A DNA stretch of 64,000 bases from DASXMT01 sp963755985 (GTDB taxonomy: Bacteria > Actinomycetota > Acidimicrobiia > Acidimicrobiales > RAAP-2): contig CAVWLO010000003.1 in NCBI GenBank assembly GCA_963755985.1, positions 992,001 through 1,056,000 on the forward strand, in the 5' to 3' direction. The translations under genes and the position numbers were made by a program. This document shows, in pieces, positions 16,703 through 26,632 of the stretch. Each line of letters starts with the position of its first letter. Positions within the stretch are counted from its first letter, which is position 1. Under the pieces are notes generated by a model that was given only the letters and a program-made list of their open reading frames with translations, did no database searches and was not told the DNA's origin.

Positions 16703-17683
16703 ATGGCCGGTGGGCAGGAGCGCGTCCTCAAGCGACGGATCAAGAGCATCCAGTCGACGAAGAAGATCACCAAGGCCATGGAGCTCATCGCGGCCTCGCA
16801 GATCGTTCGCGCTCAGAACCGCATCGCCGCCGCCCGCCCGTACCACGAGGCCATGGCCCGCATCGTGCTCGAGACGGCCACCGGTGACGAGGCCGCCGCC
16901 GGCCGACTGCTCGGAACGCCGGAGACGATCGAGAACGTCGCCGTGCTGGCCGTGGTGGCCGACCGCGGCCTGTGCGGCGGCTACAACACTTCGGTCTTTC
17001 GGGCCACTGATCGACTGCTGGCCGGTGGCGCCGAGCGGGAGATTCATTACCGGCTCTTTACCTCGGGCAAGCGGGCCCAGAGCTATTTCCGCTACCGGGG
17101 GCAACCGGTGGAGGAGTCATTCGCCGGATTCAGCGAGCGGCCGACCTTCGATGCGGCCCGGCGGGTGACCAAGGCCATTGTGACGCCGTTCGTCGAAGGC
17201 GAGGTGGATCAGGTCCTGGTCGTGTCCACCCGCTTCATGTCTGCCGGGTCGCAGCGGGTCGAGGTGCGCCAGCTCCTGCCGTTGATCGACCCTCGGGAGC
17301 CTTCGGCCACCGACGCGTCCGACGGCTCGGAGACGGCGGTGAACGCGCCAGCCTCGGAAGTGGGCGAGTCCCGTGCGGGCTACACCGAGTTCGAGCCTGA
17401 CGCGGCCACGTTGCTCGAGACGCTCGCCCCCACGGCGGCCGAGACGGAGACATTCGCCGCTCTGCTCGAGGCCTCTGCCGCCGAGCTGACCGCCCGGCAG
17501 CGGGCCATGGCCGCGGCCACCGAGAACGCCGATGAGCTGATCAAGAAGTACTCGCGGATCATGAACCGTGCCCGCCAGGACACCATTACCACCGAGATCA
17601 TGGAGATCGTCGGTGGTGCCGAAGCACTTCGGGCCGGCTCGGACGAAAATGAGGGCGGCCTGATGATCCGGGCTGGTATGTGA
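16703..17683 (+). CDS. atpG: ATP synthase F1 subunit gamma
   Basis: Central rotor shaft, 326 residues. N-terminal 'LKRRIKSIQSTKKITKAMELIAASQI' and C-terminal 'ATENADELIKKYSRIMNRARQDTITTEIMEIVGGAEAL' are the coiled coil; 'VADRGLCGGYNT' is the Rossmann-like region. An insertion of about 35 acidic, Ser/Ala-rich residues precedes 'YTEFEPDAATLLETL', lengthening it beyond the usual 290. It starts four bases after the atpA stop. Confidence 0.97.
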   Translation: MAGGQERVLKRRIKSIQSTKKITKAMELIAASQIVRAQNRIAAARPYHEAMARIVLETATGDEAAAGRLLGTPETIENVAVLAVVADRGLCGGYNTSVFRATDRLLAGGAEREIHYRLFTSGKRAQSYFRYRGQPVEESFAGFSERPTFDAARRVTKAIVTPFVEGEVDQVLVVSTRFMSAGSQRVEVRQLLPLIDPREPSATDASDGSETAVNAPASEVGESRAGYTEFEPDAATLLETLAPTAAETETFAALLEASAAELTARQRAMAAATENADELIKKYSRIMNRARQDTITTEIMEIVGGAEALRAGSDENEGGLMIRAGM

Positions 17684-17793
17684 GCCATGTTCGCACCGCC
17701 GGCTGGTGAGCCCAGGCCACGACGCACGACCACGAACCCGACAGCACCGACTGACGCGGTATCGACCGACGACAGCAAGGGAGCCACACGCTC

Positions 17794-19239
<1,446 letters not shown>

Positions 19240-19257
19240 TCGGACCGACGCGCACCG

Positions 19258-19803
19258 ATGGCTGACGACGACGATCTCTTCGCGGTACAGGTATTGGCGC
19301 CCGACCGGGTGCTGCTGACCGGCCAGGCCGAGCAGGTCATCATGCGCACCGACGAGGGAGACATCACCTTTCTCGACGGGCACACTCCGTTGGTCGGTGC
19401 TGTCGTTCCCTGTGTCGTCCGTGTCGTCCGTGACGGCGGGGACGAGGATCGGCTCGCCGTCCACGGGGGATTCGTCCAGGTCGAACAGCTGGCGGACGAA
19501 GAGCCCGGCGAGGAGACGCCGGGTCCCAACGCTCCCAGCGGCGGCACGACGGGCACCACGGGCACACGGGTCACGGTGCTGGCCAGCGTGGCCGAGCTGT
19601 CGGACGAGATCGACACCGAGCGGGCCCGTGTCGCCCTCGAGGCCGGTCAAGCCCGCGTCGCCGAGCTCACCGCCGCCTCGGGGCGGAGCTCGTCGGGCGA
19701 AGCTGACCAGGCCGATGCTGAGATGGTGGAGGCCGAGGCCGCCGTCCGTCGGGCCGAGGTCCGGCTGGAGGCCGCCGGCGCCACGACCAGCACCAACGCC
19801 TGA
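19258..19803 (+). CDS. atpC: ATP synthase F1 subunit epsilon
   Basis: Rotor subunit that tunes and inhibits ATP hydrolysis. The N-terminal beta sandwich shows 'AEQVIMRTDEGDITFLDGHTPLVGAV' and 'LAVHGGFVQVE'. A Gly/Thr/Pro-rich insertion (about residues 80-103) precedes 'VTVLASVAELSDEIDTERARVAL', the start of the helical C-terminal domain. That domain has a further Ser/Gly break, giving 181 residues against about 130 usual. It is the last gene of the atp operon and is followed by a 32-bp tandem repeat. Confidence 0.93.
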   Translation: MADDDDLFAVQVLAPDRVLLTGQAEQVIMRTDEGDITFLDGHTPLVGAVVPCVVRVVRDGGDEDRLAVHGGFVQVEQLADEEPGEETPGPNAPSGGTTGTTGTRVTVLASVAELSDEIDTERARVALEAGQARVAELTAASGRSSSGEADQADAEMVEAEAAVRRAEVRLEAAGATTSTNA

Positions 19804-19846
19804 GGTCGCCGGGGGGCGAGGCCCTTGGTTGGTCTCGGACCTCGTC

Positions 19847-19978
19847 GAACTCGATGGAACCGGGGCGCCGTCGTGGCCGAACTCGATGGAACCGGGGCGC
19901 CGTCGTGGCCGAACTCGATGGAACCGGGGCGCCGTCGTGGCCGAACTCGATGGAACCGGGGCGCCGTCCTAGCCGAAC
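19847..19978. repeat. 32-bp tandem repeat extending into the glpX 3' end
   Basis: Copies start at 19847, 19879, 19911 and 19943 with a strict 32-bp period. A fifth start at 19975 falls inside the last codons of glpX (minus strand, GEYSAIEFG), so the unit contains the reverse complement of the glpX terminal codons. The array fills the gap between convergent atpC and glpX. Units abut without spacers. Confidence 0.92.
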
Positions 19979-20964
19979 TCGATGGCGCTGTACTCGCCCA
20001 GCTTGTGGAGCGGGTGCATGGCCGAGATGAGCCGGACCGTTCCCGACTTCGACCGCATGACCAGGGACTGGGTGGTTGCGCCCAATTCGTTGTACCGGAC
20101 TCCGTGCAGCAGCTCCCCGTCGGTGATCCCGGTGGCGGCGAAGAAGCAATTGTCCCCCCGCACCAGGTCGTCGGTGGTGAGGACCTGGTCGATGTCGTAG
20201 CCGGCGTCAATGGCGGCCTGGCGCTCGTCGTCGTCCCTCGGCCACAAGCGGCCCTGGATCTCACCCCCCATGCTCTTCAGCGCGGCAGCGGCGATCACGC
20301 CCTCGGGGGTGCCACCCACACCGAAGAGGATGTCGACGCCGGATTCGGGCCAGGCGGTGGCTATGGCACCGGCCACATCACCGTCGGTGATCAGCCGGAT
20401 GCGAGCCCCGGTGGCCCGAATGTCGGCGATGATGTCCTCGTGGCGGGGACGGTCGAGGATCACTGCAGTCACGTCCCGGACCGAGGTCCCCTTGGCCTTG
20501 GCCACGGCCTCGAGGTTGTCCTCGATGGGTCGGGTGATGTCGATGGCGCCGACGGCGCGGGGCCCCACCGCCACCTTCTCCATGTAGACGCAGGGTCCGG
20601 GGTCGAACATGGTCCCTTCTTCCGACACGGCGATGACGGCCAGGGCCCCACCGCGTCCCAGCGCCGTGGGCGTCGTCCCGTCGATGGGGTCGACGGCGAT
20701 GTCGGCCTTGGGCGGCGTGCCGTCTCCGATCCGTTCGCCGTTGTAGAGCATCGGCGCGTTGTCCTTCTCTCCCTCGCCGATCACGACCACACCGTCCATG
20801 GCGATGGAGGAGAGCACGATGCGCATGGCGTTCACCGCCGCGCCGTCTGCGCCCTCCTTGTCCCCCCGACCCATCCACCGGGAGGCAGCCAGGGCGGCGG
20901 CTTCCGTGACCCGGACGAGCTCCATGGCCAAGTTGCGATCGGGGGCTTGCGAAGAGACGGTCAC
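19969..20964 (-). CDS. glpX: Class II fructose-1,6-bisphosphatase
   Basis: Gluconeogenic phosphatase of the GlpX family, 331 residues, which is the main FBPase in most Actinobacteria. 'DGVVVIGEGEKDNAPMLYNGE' holds metal-binding acids, 'DIAVDPIDGTTPTALG' is the Li-sensitive phosphatase signature, and 'GVGGTPEGVIAAAALKSMGG' is a GlpX hallmark. The stop codon is embedded in the edge of the 32-bp tandem repeat. Divergent from the murA unit. Confidence 0.96.
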   Translation of the reverse strand: MTVSSQAPDRNLAMELVRVTEAAALAASRWMGRGDKEGADGAAVNAMRIVLSSIAMDGVVVIGEGEKDNAPMLYNGERIGDGTPPKADIAVDPIDGTTPTALGRGGALAVIAVSEEGTMFDPGPCVYMEKVAVGPRAVGAIDITRPIEDNLEAVAKAKGTSVRDVTAVILDRPRHEDIIADIRATGARIRLITDGDVAGAIATAWPESGVDILFGVGGTPEGVIAAAALKSMGGEIQGRLWPRDDDERQAAIDAGYDIDQVLTTDDLVRGDNCFFAATGITDGELLHGVRYNELGATTQSLVMRSKSGTVRLISAMHPLHKLGEYSAIEFG

Positions 20965-21158
20965 GATGACGACGTTAGTTGCTGGACCCCGAGTCGACGG
21001 GGCTGCGCCGCCCCCGTGGCCGAACGCTTTCCTTCGGCCTCACCCGGCGAGCCCGGTTCTCCCCCCTTCTCACCGACCCACGGCGAGGCCACTGCTCGTA
21101 GTCGTTCAAGGCACAGAAGCCACCGTGCGTAGTCGCCAGTTCTTCGCACTCGACAGGG

Positions 21159-21164
21159 CATACT
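21159..21164 (+). promoter_or_regulatory. -10 element for the murA leader transcript
   Basis: CATACT is followed by six bases and the ATG of a 24-codon ORF at 21171. The spacing equals that before rpiB, so a leaderless mRNA starting at the leader ATG is likely. Confidence 0.55.
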
Positions 21165-21170
21165 TGACCG

Positions 21171-21245
21171 ATGTCGTTTCCGATGACCCCCGCCCTGACT
21201 GCCGCCCCGCTCGCCGCCATCGCGACCCCTGTTTTCGAGTGGTGA
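21171..21245 (+). CDS. 24-residue leader peptide coupled to murA
   Basis: Short ORF beginning MSFPMTPALTAAPL and ending VFEW. Its TGA overlaps the murA ATG as TGATG. It starts at the position predicted for a leaderless transcript from the -10 hexamer at 21159. A ribosome loading at the transcript 5' end would translate it and reinitiate on murA. The alternative is a longer murA 5' end, but this frame differs from murA's. No protein family is recognised. Confidence 0.55.
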   Translation: MSFPMTPALTAAPLAAIATPVFEW

Positions 21246-22528
21246 TGGACCGGTTCGTGGTCACGTCCAACGGCCCCCTGTCGGGGACCGTCCGGGCCGG
21301 TGGAGCCAAGAACTCGGCACTCAAGCTCATGGCCGCCTGTCTGCTGGCCGACGGAAGGCATGTGCTCACCAACGTGCCCCGGATCACCGATGTCGACATC
21401 ATGGGCGAGGTCCTCACGGCCATGGGCGTCACCGTCACCCGCGGGACGACGCCCGACGAGTTGGTCGTTGACACCCCCGTAGACGTCCTGCCCGAGGCAC
21501 CCTACGACCTGGTGGAGAAGATGCGGGCCTCGGTGGTCGTCCTCGGGCCGCTCCTGGCCCGGCACGGCCGGGCCCGGGTATCGATGCCCGGTGGGGACGA
21601 CTTCGGCCACCGCCCGATCGACATGCACCTGCACGCCCTGGAGTCCCTGGGCGCGGCGTTCGAATCGTCCCACGGGTACGTAGAGGGAACCGTCGAGAGC
21701 ACGGTGGCGGCGAGGCCCCGATTGGTGGGGACCCGTGTCGTCCTCGAGTACCCCAGTCACACGGCAACTGACAACGTCCTCATGGCTGCGGTGCTGGCCA
21801 AGGGCACCACCGTGATCGAGAACGCGGCGCGCGAGCCGGAGCTCTGTGATCTGGCTGCGTTCCTCAATGGCATGGGGGCACGGGTGCAGGGGGCGGGCAC
21901 CTCCCGCATCGAGGTCGAGGGCGTCGACAGCCTCCATCCTGCCCGCCACCGGGTGGTGGCCGATCGGGTGGTCTCAGCCACCTTCCTGGCCGCAGCCGGC
22001 CTGGCCGGCGGCGACGTCGTGGTGGAGGACGCCCGGGCCGACCACATGGACATGCTGATTCGGAAGCTGACCCAGACGGGCATGCACATAACCCAGGGCC
22101 CCGACGGGCTGCGGGCTGAGCGTGATCCGTCGGTTCGGCTCCGTCCGGTGGACATTGCCACCTTGCCGTACCCCGGGGTGGCCACCGACTACAAACCCCT
22201 GGTCGTCACCTTGCTCACCGTGGCTGAAGGGGTGGGCATCGTCACCGAGAACCTCTTCTCCGGGCGGTTCCGCTACGTGGACGAATTGAGGCGGATGGGT
22301 GCGGACATCCGGACCGAGGGGCATCACGCCGTCGTCCGCGGCGTGCCGCGGCTGTCGGGCGCCCCCGTGCGGTCGTCAGACATCCGGGCTGGCGCCGCGC
22401 TGGTGTTGGCCGGGTTGGCGGCCGAAGGGGAGACGATCGTCTCCGACGCCCACCATGTAGACCGCGGCTACGAGGACTTTGCCGGCAAGTTGTCGTCGCT
22501 TGGCGCCAGAGTCACCCGAACCGACTGA
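21245..22528 (+). CDS. murA: UDP-N-acetylglucosamine 1-carboxyvinyltransferase with Asp at the usual Cys
   Basis: First committed step of peptidoglycan synthesis, transferring enolpyruvate from PEP to UDP-GlcNAc; 427 residues. 'GGAKNSALKLMAACLLADG' and 'NVPRITDVDIMGEVL' open the EPSP-synthase fold, and 'PYPGVATDYKPLVVTLLTVAEG' is a family block. The active-site loop reads 'MPGGDDFGHRPID': the residue aligned with the fosfomycin-reactive cysteine (C115 in E. coli) is D118. The same Cys-to-Asp change makes mycobacterial MurA insensitive to fosfomycin (established), so resistance is predicted. Confidence 0.95.
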   Translation: MDRFVVTSNGPLSGTVRAGGAKNSALKLMAACLLADGRHVLTNVPRITDVDIMGEVLTAMGVTVTRGTTPDELVVDTPVDVLPEAPYDLVEKMRASVVVLGPLLARHGRARVSMPGGDDFGHRPIDMHLHALESLGAAFESSHGYVEGTVESTVAARPRLVGTRVVLEYPSHTATDNVLMAAVLAKGTTVIENAAREPELCDLAAFLNGMGARVQGAGTSRIEVEGVDSLHPARHRVVADRVVSATFLAAAGLAGGDVVVEDARADHMDMLIRKLTQTGMHITQGPDGLRAERDPSVRLRPVDIATLPYPGVATDYKPLVVTLLTVAEGVGIVTENLFSGRFRYVDELRRMGADIRTEGHHAVVRGVPRLSGAPVRSSDIRAGAALVLAGLAAEGETIVSDAHHVDRGYEDFAGKLSSLGARVTRTD

Positions 22529-22578
22529 TCGCCGTCATCCCGGGAAGGCGCCCGTGCCCGGATACGCTCTCGGAACTC

Positions 22579-23676
22579 ATGTCCACCCGCCCCACCGAGC
22601 CCGCCGCCCTGCTCGCCGCCGCCCAGGACGGCGACCGGGTGGCCTTGGCCCGACTCCTGTCCTACGTCGAGCGCGGCGGCGAGCAATCCCGCCAGGTGGC
22701 CCACCTCGCCTACCGGACGCCCGGGCGCGCCTACACGGTGGGTCTGACCGGCGCACCGGGGTCGGGCAAGTCGACCCTCACGGACCGGCTCATCGTCCTC
22801 GCCCGCCAGAGCGGGTTCCCCCCCGACCCGCCCGCGGCCGATCCGCCGGCTCCCGATCTGACAGCGGTTGATCCGCCAGCGGCCGACCCGACGGGGACCC
22901 GGGCGTCAGTGAACGATGCCGGCGACCAGGTCGCCGTCCTGGCCATCGACCCGTCGTCGCCGTTCACCGGTGGCGCCATCCTCGGCGACCGGGTCCGCAT
23001 GCAGGACCATGCCCTCGATGACGGCGTCTACATCCGCTCGATGGCTACCCGCGGTCATCTCGGCGGCCTGGCCGTTGCCGTACCCGACGCCGTGCGGGTC
23101 CTGTCCGCCGCCGGACTGCCTGTGGTCCTGGTGGAGACGGTGGGCGTTGGCCAGGTCGAGGTGGACGTGGCGTCGGCTACCGATACCACCGTGGTGGTGG
23201 TCAACCCGGGCTGGGGCGATGCCATCCAGGCCAACAAGGCGGGGCTGCTCGAGATCGCCGACCTGTTCGTGGTCAACAAGGCCGACCGGCCGGGGGTCAG
23301 GGAGACCCGCCGCGATCTCGAGGGCATGCTCGACCTCACCGCCCTCGGTGAGTGGCGCCCGCCGGTCGTCGAGACGGTAGCTCCGAGCGGGGAGGGTGTC
23401 GATGCCCTGTGGAACGCGATCGCCGATCATCGTGCCTACCTCACGAGGAGCGGCCTGCTCGCCCAGTTCAGGCGGGAGCGGCTCGAACGGGAGTTCCATC
23501 AGATCCTCGTGGCCCGGCTCGAGCTCGAGATCGTCGAGCTCCACGGGACGGCCGGATACGCCTCGATGATCGAGGCCCTCGCCGCCGGCGACCTGGACCC
23601 CTACGACGCGGCCGATCGGTTGCTGGCCGGGATCGTCTCCTCCTCCGATGCCAAACCGGATCGGGGCGACACGTAG
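22579..23676 (+). CDS. meaB: MeaB/ArgK-type P-loop GTPase
   Basis: G-protein chaperone that protects and reloads adenosylcobalamin-dependent mutases, usually methylmalonyl-CoA mutase. P-loop 'GLTGAPGSGKSTLTDRLI', 'VLAIDPSSPFTGGAILGDRVRM', 'VETVGVGQVEVDVA' and the G4 motif 'NKAD' are all present; 365 residues. A Pro/Ala/Asp repeat of about 30 residues (PPAADPPAPD type) is inserted between the P-loop and the next strand, where the family has a short loop. No mutase gene is nearby. Confidence 0.92.
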   Translation: MSTRPTEPAALLAAAQDGDRVALARLLSYVERGGEQSRQVAHLAYRTPGRAYTVGLTGAPGSGKSTLTDRLIVLARQSGFPPDPPAADPPAPDLTAVDPPAADPTGTRASVNDAGDQVAVLAIDPSSPFTGGAILGDRVRMQDHALDDGVYIRSMATRGHLGGLAVAVPDAVRVLSAAGLPVVLVETVGVGQVEVDVASATDTTVVVVNPGWGDAIQANKAGLLEIADLFVVNKADRPGVRETRRDLEGMLDLTALGEWRPPVVETVAPSGEGVDALWNAIADHRAYLTRSGLLAQFRRERLEREFHQILVARLELEIVELHGTAGYASMIEALAAGDLDPYDAADRLLAGIVSSSDAKPDRGDT

Positions 23677-24002
23677 GTCCCGCAAGGGCGGCAGGGCTGG
23701 AGGGTCTGCCCTGATTGCGGGCCCTGTTGGGTCTGCCTTGGGTCAGGGACGAGCACGGCCGGGCTCTACAACTCTGCCGTCGTCGCCATCCGGGGCGACC
23801 GCAACACCATCGTGTCCTGGTGCCACCAATGGGTGCGTGGAGTCCACCGTCCCGTCGGCGGAACAACTCGATTTCAAGGTCATCGTGGCGTCGGACTGCG
23901 CCAGCGGTCGGGCTGAGTACCACCGCCGACGGCCGGCGACGCCCCGGCGTAGCGGGAGGCCGGGCGAACGGCGCGGCCGCGGGCCTGCCCCGGTGCGTCG
24001 GC
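23677..24002. other. Intergenic region without a supported gene
   Basis: About 330 bases between meaB and the enoyl-CoA hydratase gene. ORFs are present on both strands but none has a recognisable family or ribosome-binding site. A TACCGT -10-like hexamer at 24003-24008 stands six bases before the GTG at 24015. Confidence 0.5.
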
Positions 24003-24014
24003 TACCGTGCGATT

Positions 24015-24823
24015 GTGACCGCTGCGCAAAGGCCCGACCCGGAACCGGACGAAGGACGGTTCGTCACCCTCGAGCGGCGAGATGACGGGGTGGCGCTGAT
24101 CCGGCTCGACCGTCCCAAGATGAACGCGCTCTCGGGAGAGGTGCTGGCCCAGCTGCGGACCATCGTCGACGGGTTGGCCGCCGACCTGCCTGGCGCGGTG
24201 GTGCTCTGGGGCGGTCCACGGATCTTCGCGGCCGGCGCGATGTATCCGAGTTCGGGGGACCGGGTTCGGCCGCCACCGTGGCCGACGGCTTCCGGGCCGC
24301 CGGCGACGCCTTGGCCTCGCTGCCCCGGATGGTGATCGCTGCAGTGAACGGCTATGCACTGGGCGGGGGCTGCGAGCTGGCGCTCGCCTGCGACATGCGG
24401 GTGGTGGCCGACAACGCCACGTTCGGCCAGCCCGAGATCCTCCTCGGCGTCGTGCCCGGCGGCGGCGGCAGCCAGCGCCTGGCCCGCCTGATCGGCCCCT
24501 CGAGGGCAAAGGACCTCATCCTCACCGGTCGTCAGGTCCGAGCCGAGGAAGCCCTCAGCATCGGCTTGGCCGACCGCGTCGTCCCGCGGGACGACGTAGT
24601 GACCGAGTCCCTGTCGCTCGCCGGGACGCTTGCCGCTGGGGCCCTGGCCGCCCAGGCCCTGGCCAAACGGGCCATCGACGAAGGGCTGGACGGCTCGCTG
24701 GCTGAGGGGCTCGACCGGGAGAAGGAGGCATTCGTGGCCTCGTTCGAGACCGAGGACGCGACGATCGGGATCCGTTCCTTCCTCGCCCACGGCCCGAACC
24801 AGGCGGAATTCACCGGCCGGTAG
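24015..24823 (+). pseudogene. Enoyl-CoA hydratase/isomerase with a single-base frameshift
   Basis: Crotonase-family protein in two frames. The first runs from the GTG at 24015 ('RDDGVALIRLDRPKMNALSGEVL' through 'PRIFAAGA'). The second resumes as 'DVSEFGGPGSAATVADGFRAAGDALASLPRMVIAAVNGYALGGGCELALACDMR'. Inserting one G near 24238-24241 (GCGAT to GCGGAT) restores a continuous family sequence of about 269 residues. The oxyanion-hole blocks 'IFAAGAD' and 'GYALGGGCELAL' are then intact. This is either a sequencing indel or a recent mutation. The reaction would be hydration of 2-enoyl-CoA in beta-oxidation. Confidence 0.85.
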
Positions 24824-24895
24824 AGAGGGACATCCTGTCATGGACGAGTCGCCCCTGCCCGTTTCGGGCCCGCGGAGGAGCCAGGCGGCGTCACC

Positions 24896-26632
24896 GTGCC
24901 CACCCCGGCGGGCGAGCCGCTCCCACCGCCGGAGGACGATCCCCGCTGGTTTCAGCGCGCCGTGTTCTACGAGGTCCTCATCCGAGGTTTCTTCGATGGC
25001 AACGACGACGGGACCGGGGACCTACCGGGGCTGATCGCCAAGCTCGACTACCTGCAATGGCTGGGCGTCGACTGCCTGTGGCTCCTGCCCTTCTACCCAT
25101 CGCCGTTGCGCGATGGCGGGTATGACATCAGCGACTACTTCACCGTGCATCCCGACTACGGAACGGTGGACGACCTTCGGCAATTGCTGCGCGAGGCCCA
25201 CAACCGGGGCATCCGGGTCATCGCCGATCTGGTCATCAATCACACCAGCGACCAGCACCCATGGTTTCTCGAGTCCCGCCAGAGCCGGGACAACCCCAAG
25301 GCCGACTGGTACGTGTGGAACGACGATGACCAGCGATGGCCAGAGGCCAGGGTCGTCTTCGTCGACGTCGAGCGGTCCAACTGGTCGTACGATCCAGTGC
25401 GAGAGCAGTACTACTGGCACCGCTTCTACTCCCACCAACCGGACCTCAATTACGAGAACCCCGAAGTGGCCGACGCCATCCTCGACGTCGTCAGGTTCTG
25501 GCTCGACCTGGGCCTGGACGGCTTCCGCCTGGACGCCGTGCCGTTCCTGTATCAAAAGGACGGGACGGCGGGGGAGAACCTGCCCGAGACCCACGCCTTC
25601 ATCCGTCGGGTACGGGCCGAGCTCGACGTGAAGTACCCGGGCCGGATCCTCCTGGCCGAAGCCAACGGATGGCCGGCCGATGTGGCCGACTACTTCGGCG
25701 ACGACGACGAGTGCCACCTGTGCTTCCACTTCCCCTTGATGCCGCGGCTGTTCATGGCCGTCCGGCGGGAGCAGCGTTACCCGATCACCGAGATCCTGGC
25801 CCAGACCCCGGCGGCACCGGCCGGCGGCCAGTGGGCCATCTTTTTGCGCAACCACGACGAGCTCACCTTGGAGATGGTCTCCGACGAGGATCGGGACTAC
25901 CTGTTCGCCGAATACGCCAAGGACCCGCGGATGAAGCGGCACATGGGCATCGGGCGGCGGTTGGCGCCCTTGATCGACCGTGACCGCCGGCTCTCCGAGC
26001 TGCTCTACTCGTTGCTGCTGTCCCTTCCCGGTAGCCCCGTCCTCTACTACGGGGACGAGATGCAGATGGGCGACAACCTCTACTTGGGGGACCGAGACTC
26101 GGTCCGGACCCCCATGCAGTGGACCCCCGACCGGAACGGGGGTTTCAGCCGGGCTGACTTCGCCCAGCTGTACCTGCCGCCGCTCATGGACCCGGTGTAC
26201 GGGTTCCAGGCCGTGAACGTGGAGGCCCAACAGCGCAACCCCAGCTCCTTTCTGCACTGGATCCGGCGGATGCTGGGTGTCCGCCGGGAGTTCCCGGTGT
26301 TCGGCACGGGTGAATTTGAGGTCCTGCCCTGCTCCAACCCGTCGGTGTTGGCCTTTGTCCGTTCCGAGCGGGGCACCGAAGGCAATCCCGTCCTGTGCAT
26401 CCACAACCTGAGCCGGTTCGCCCAGCCGGCCGAGCTCCACATGGGTCACTGGCATGGCCTCCAGCCGGTGGAGCTGCTGGGCCGGGTACCGTTCCCGCTC
26501 GTGGGCATCGACCCCTATCCGGTCACCCTTGCTCCCTACGGCTACCAGTGGTTCGAGCTGGTGCAACCGGTGGTCTCCCTCACCGGTGAGCTGTCCTATG
26601 TCGTGGACGCCTCCATCGAGGCGTTGTCGTGA
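24896..26632 (+). CDS. treS: Trehalose synthase (maltose alpha-D-glucosyltransferase)
   Basis: GH13 enzyme interconverting maltose and trehalose, 578 residues. N-terminal 'WFQRAVFYEVLIRGFFDGNDDGTGD' and 'LDYLQWLGVDCLWLLPFYPSPLRDGGYDI' are TreS hallmarks. The catalytic triad is D213 ('GFRLDAVPF'), E255 ('LLAEANGW') and D321 ('NHDEL'). The GTG stop region overlaps the maltokinase start by four bases (GTGA). TreS and maltokinase feed maltose-1-phosphate to the GlgE alpha-glucan pathway; glgE is not in the window. Confidence 0.96.
   Translation: MPTPAGEPLPPPEDDPRWFQRAVFYEVLIRGFFDGNDDGTGDLPGLIAKLDYLQWLGVDCLWLLPFYPSPLRDGGYDISDYFTVHPDYGTVDDLRQLLREAHNRGIRVIADLVINHTSDQHPWFLESRQSRDNPKADWYVWNDDDQRWPEARVVFVDVERSNWSYDPVREQYYWHRFYSHQPDLNYENPEVADAILDVVRFWLDLGLDGFRLDAVPFLYQKDGTAGENLPETHAFIRRVRAELDVKYPGRILLAEANGWPADVADYFGDDDECHLCFHFPLMPRLFMAVRREQRYPITEILAQTPAAPAGGQWAIFLRNHDELTLEMVSDEDRDYLFAEYAKDPRMKRHMGIGRRLAPLIDRDRRLSELLYSLLLSLPGSPVLYYGDEMQMGDNLYLGDRDSVRTPMQWTPDRNGGFSRADFAQLYLPPLMDPVYGFQAVNVEAQQRNPSSFLHWIRRMLGVRREFPVFGTGEFEVLPCSNPSVLAFVRSERGTEGNPVLCIHNLSRFAQPAELHMGHWHGLQPVELLGRVPFPLVGIDPYPVTLAPYGYQWFELVQPVVSLTGELSYVVDASIEALS

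Noticed and set aside
23715..24014. ORF upstream of the enoyl-CoA hydratase reading into it
   Set aside because: The extension has no conserved residues, and a -10-like hexamer sits just before the GTG at 24015.
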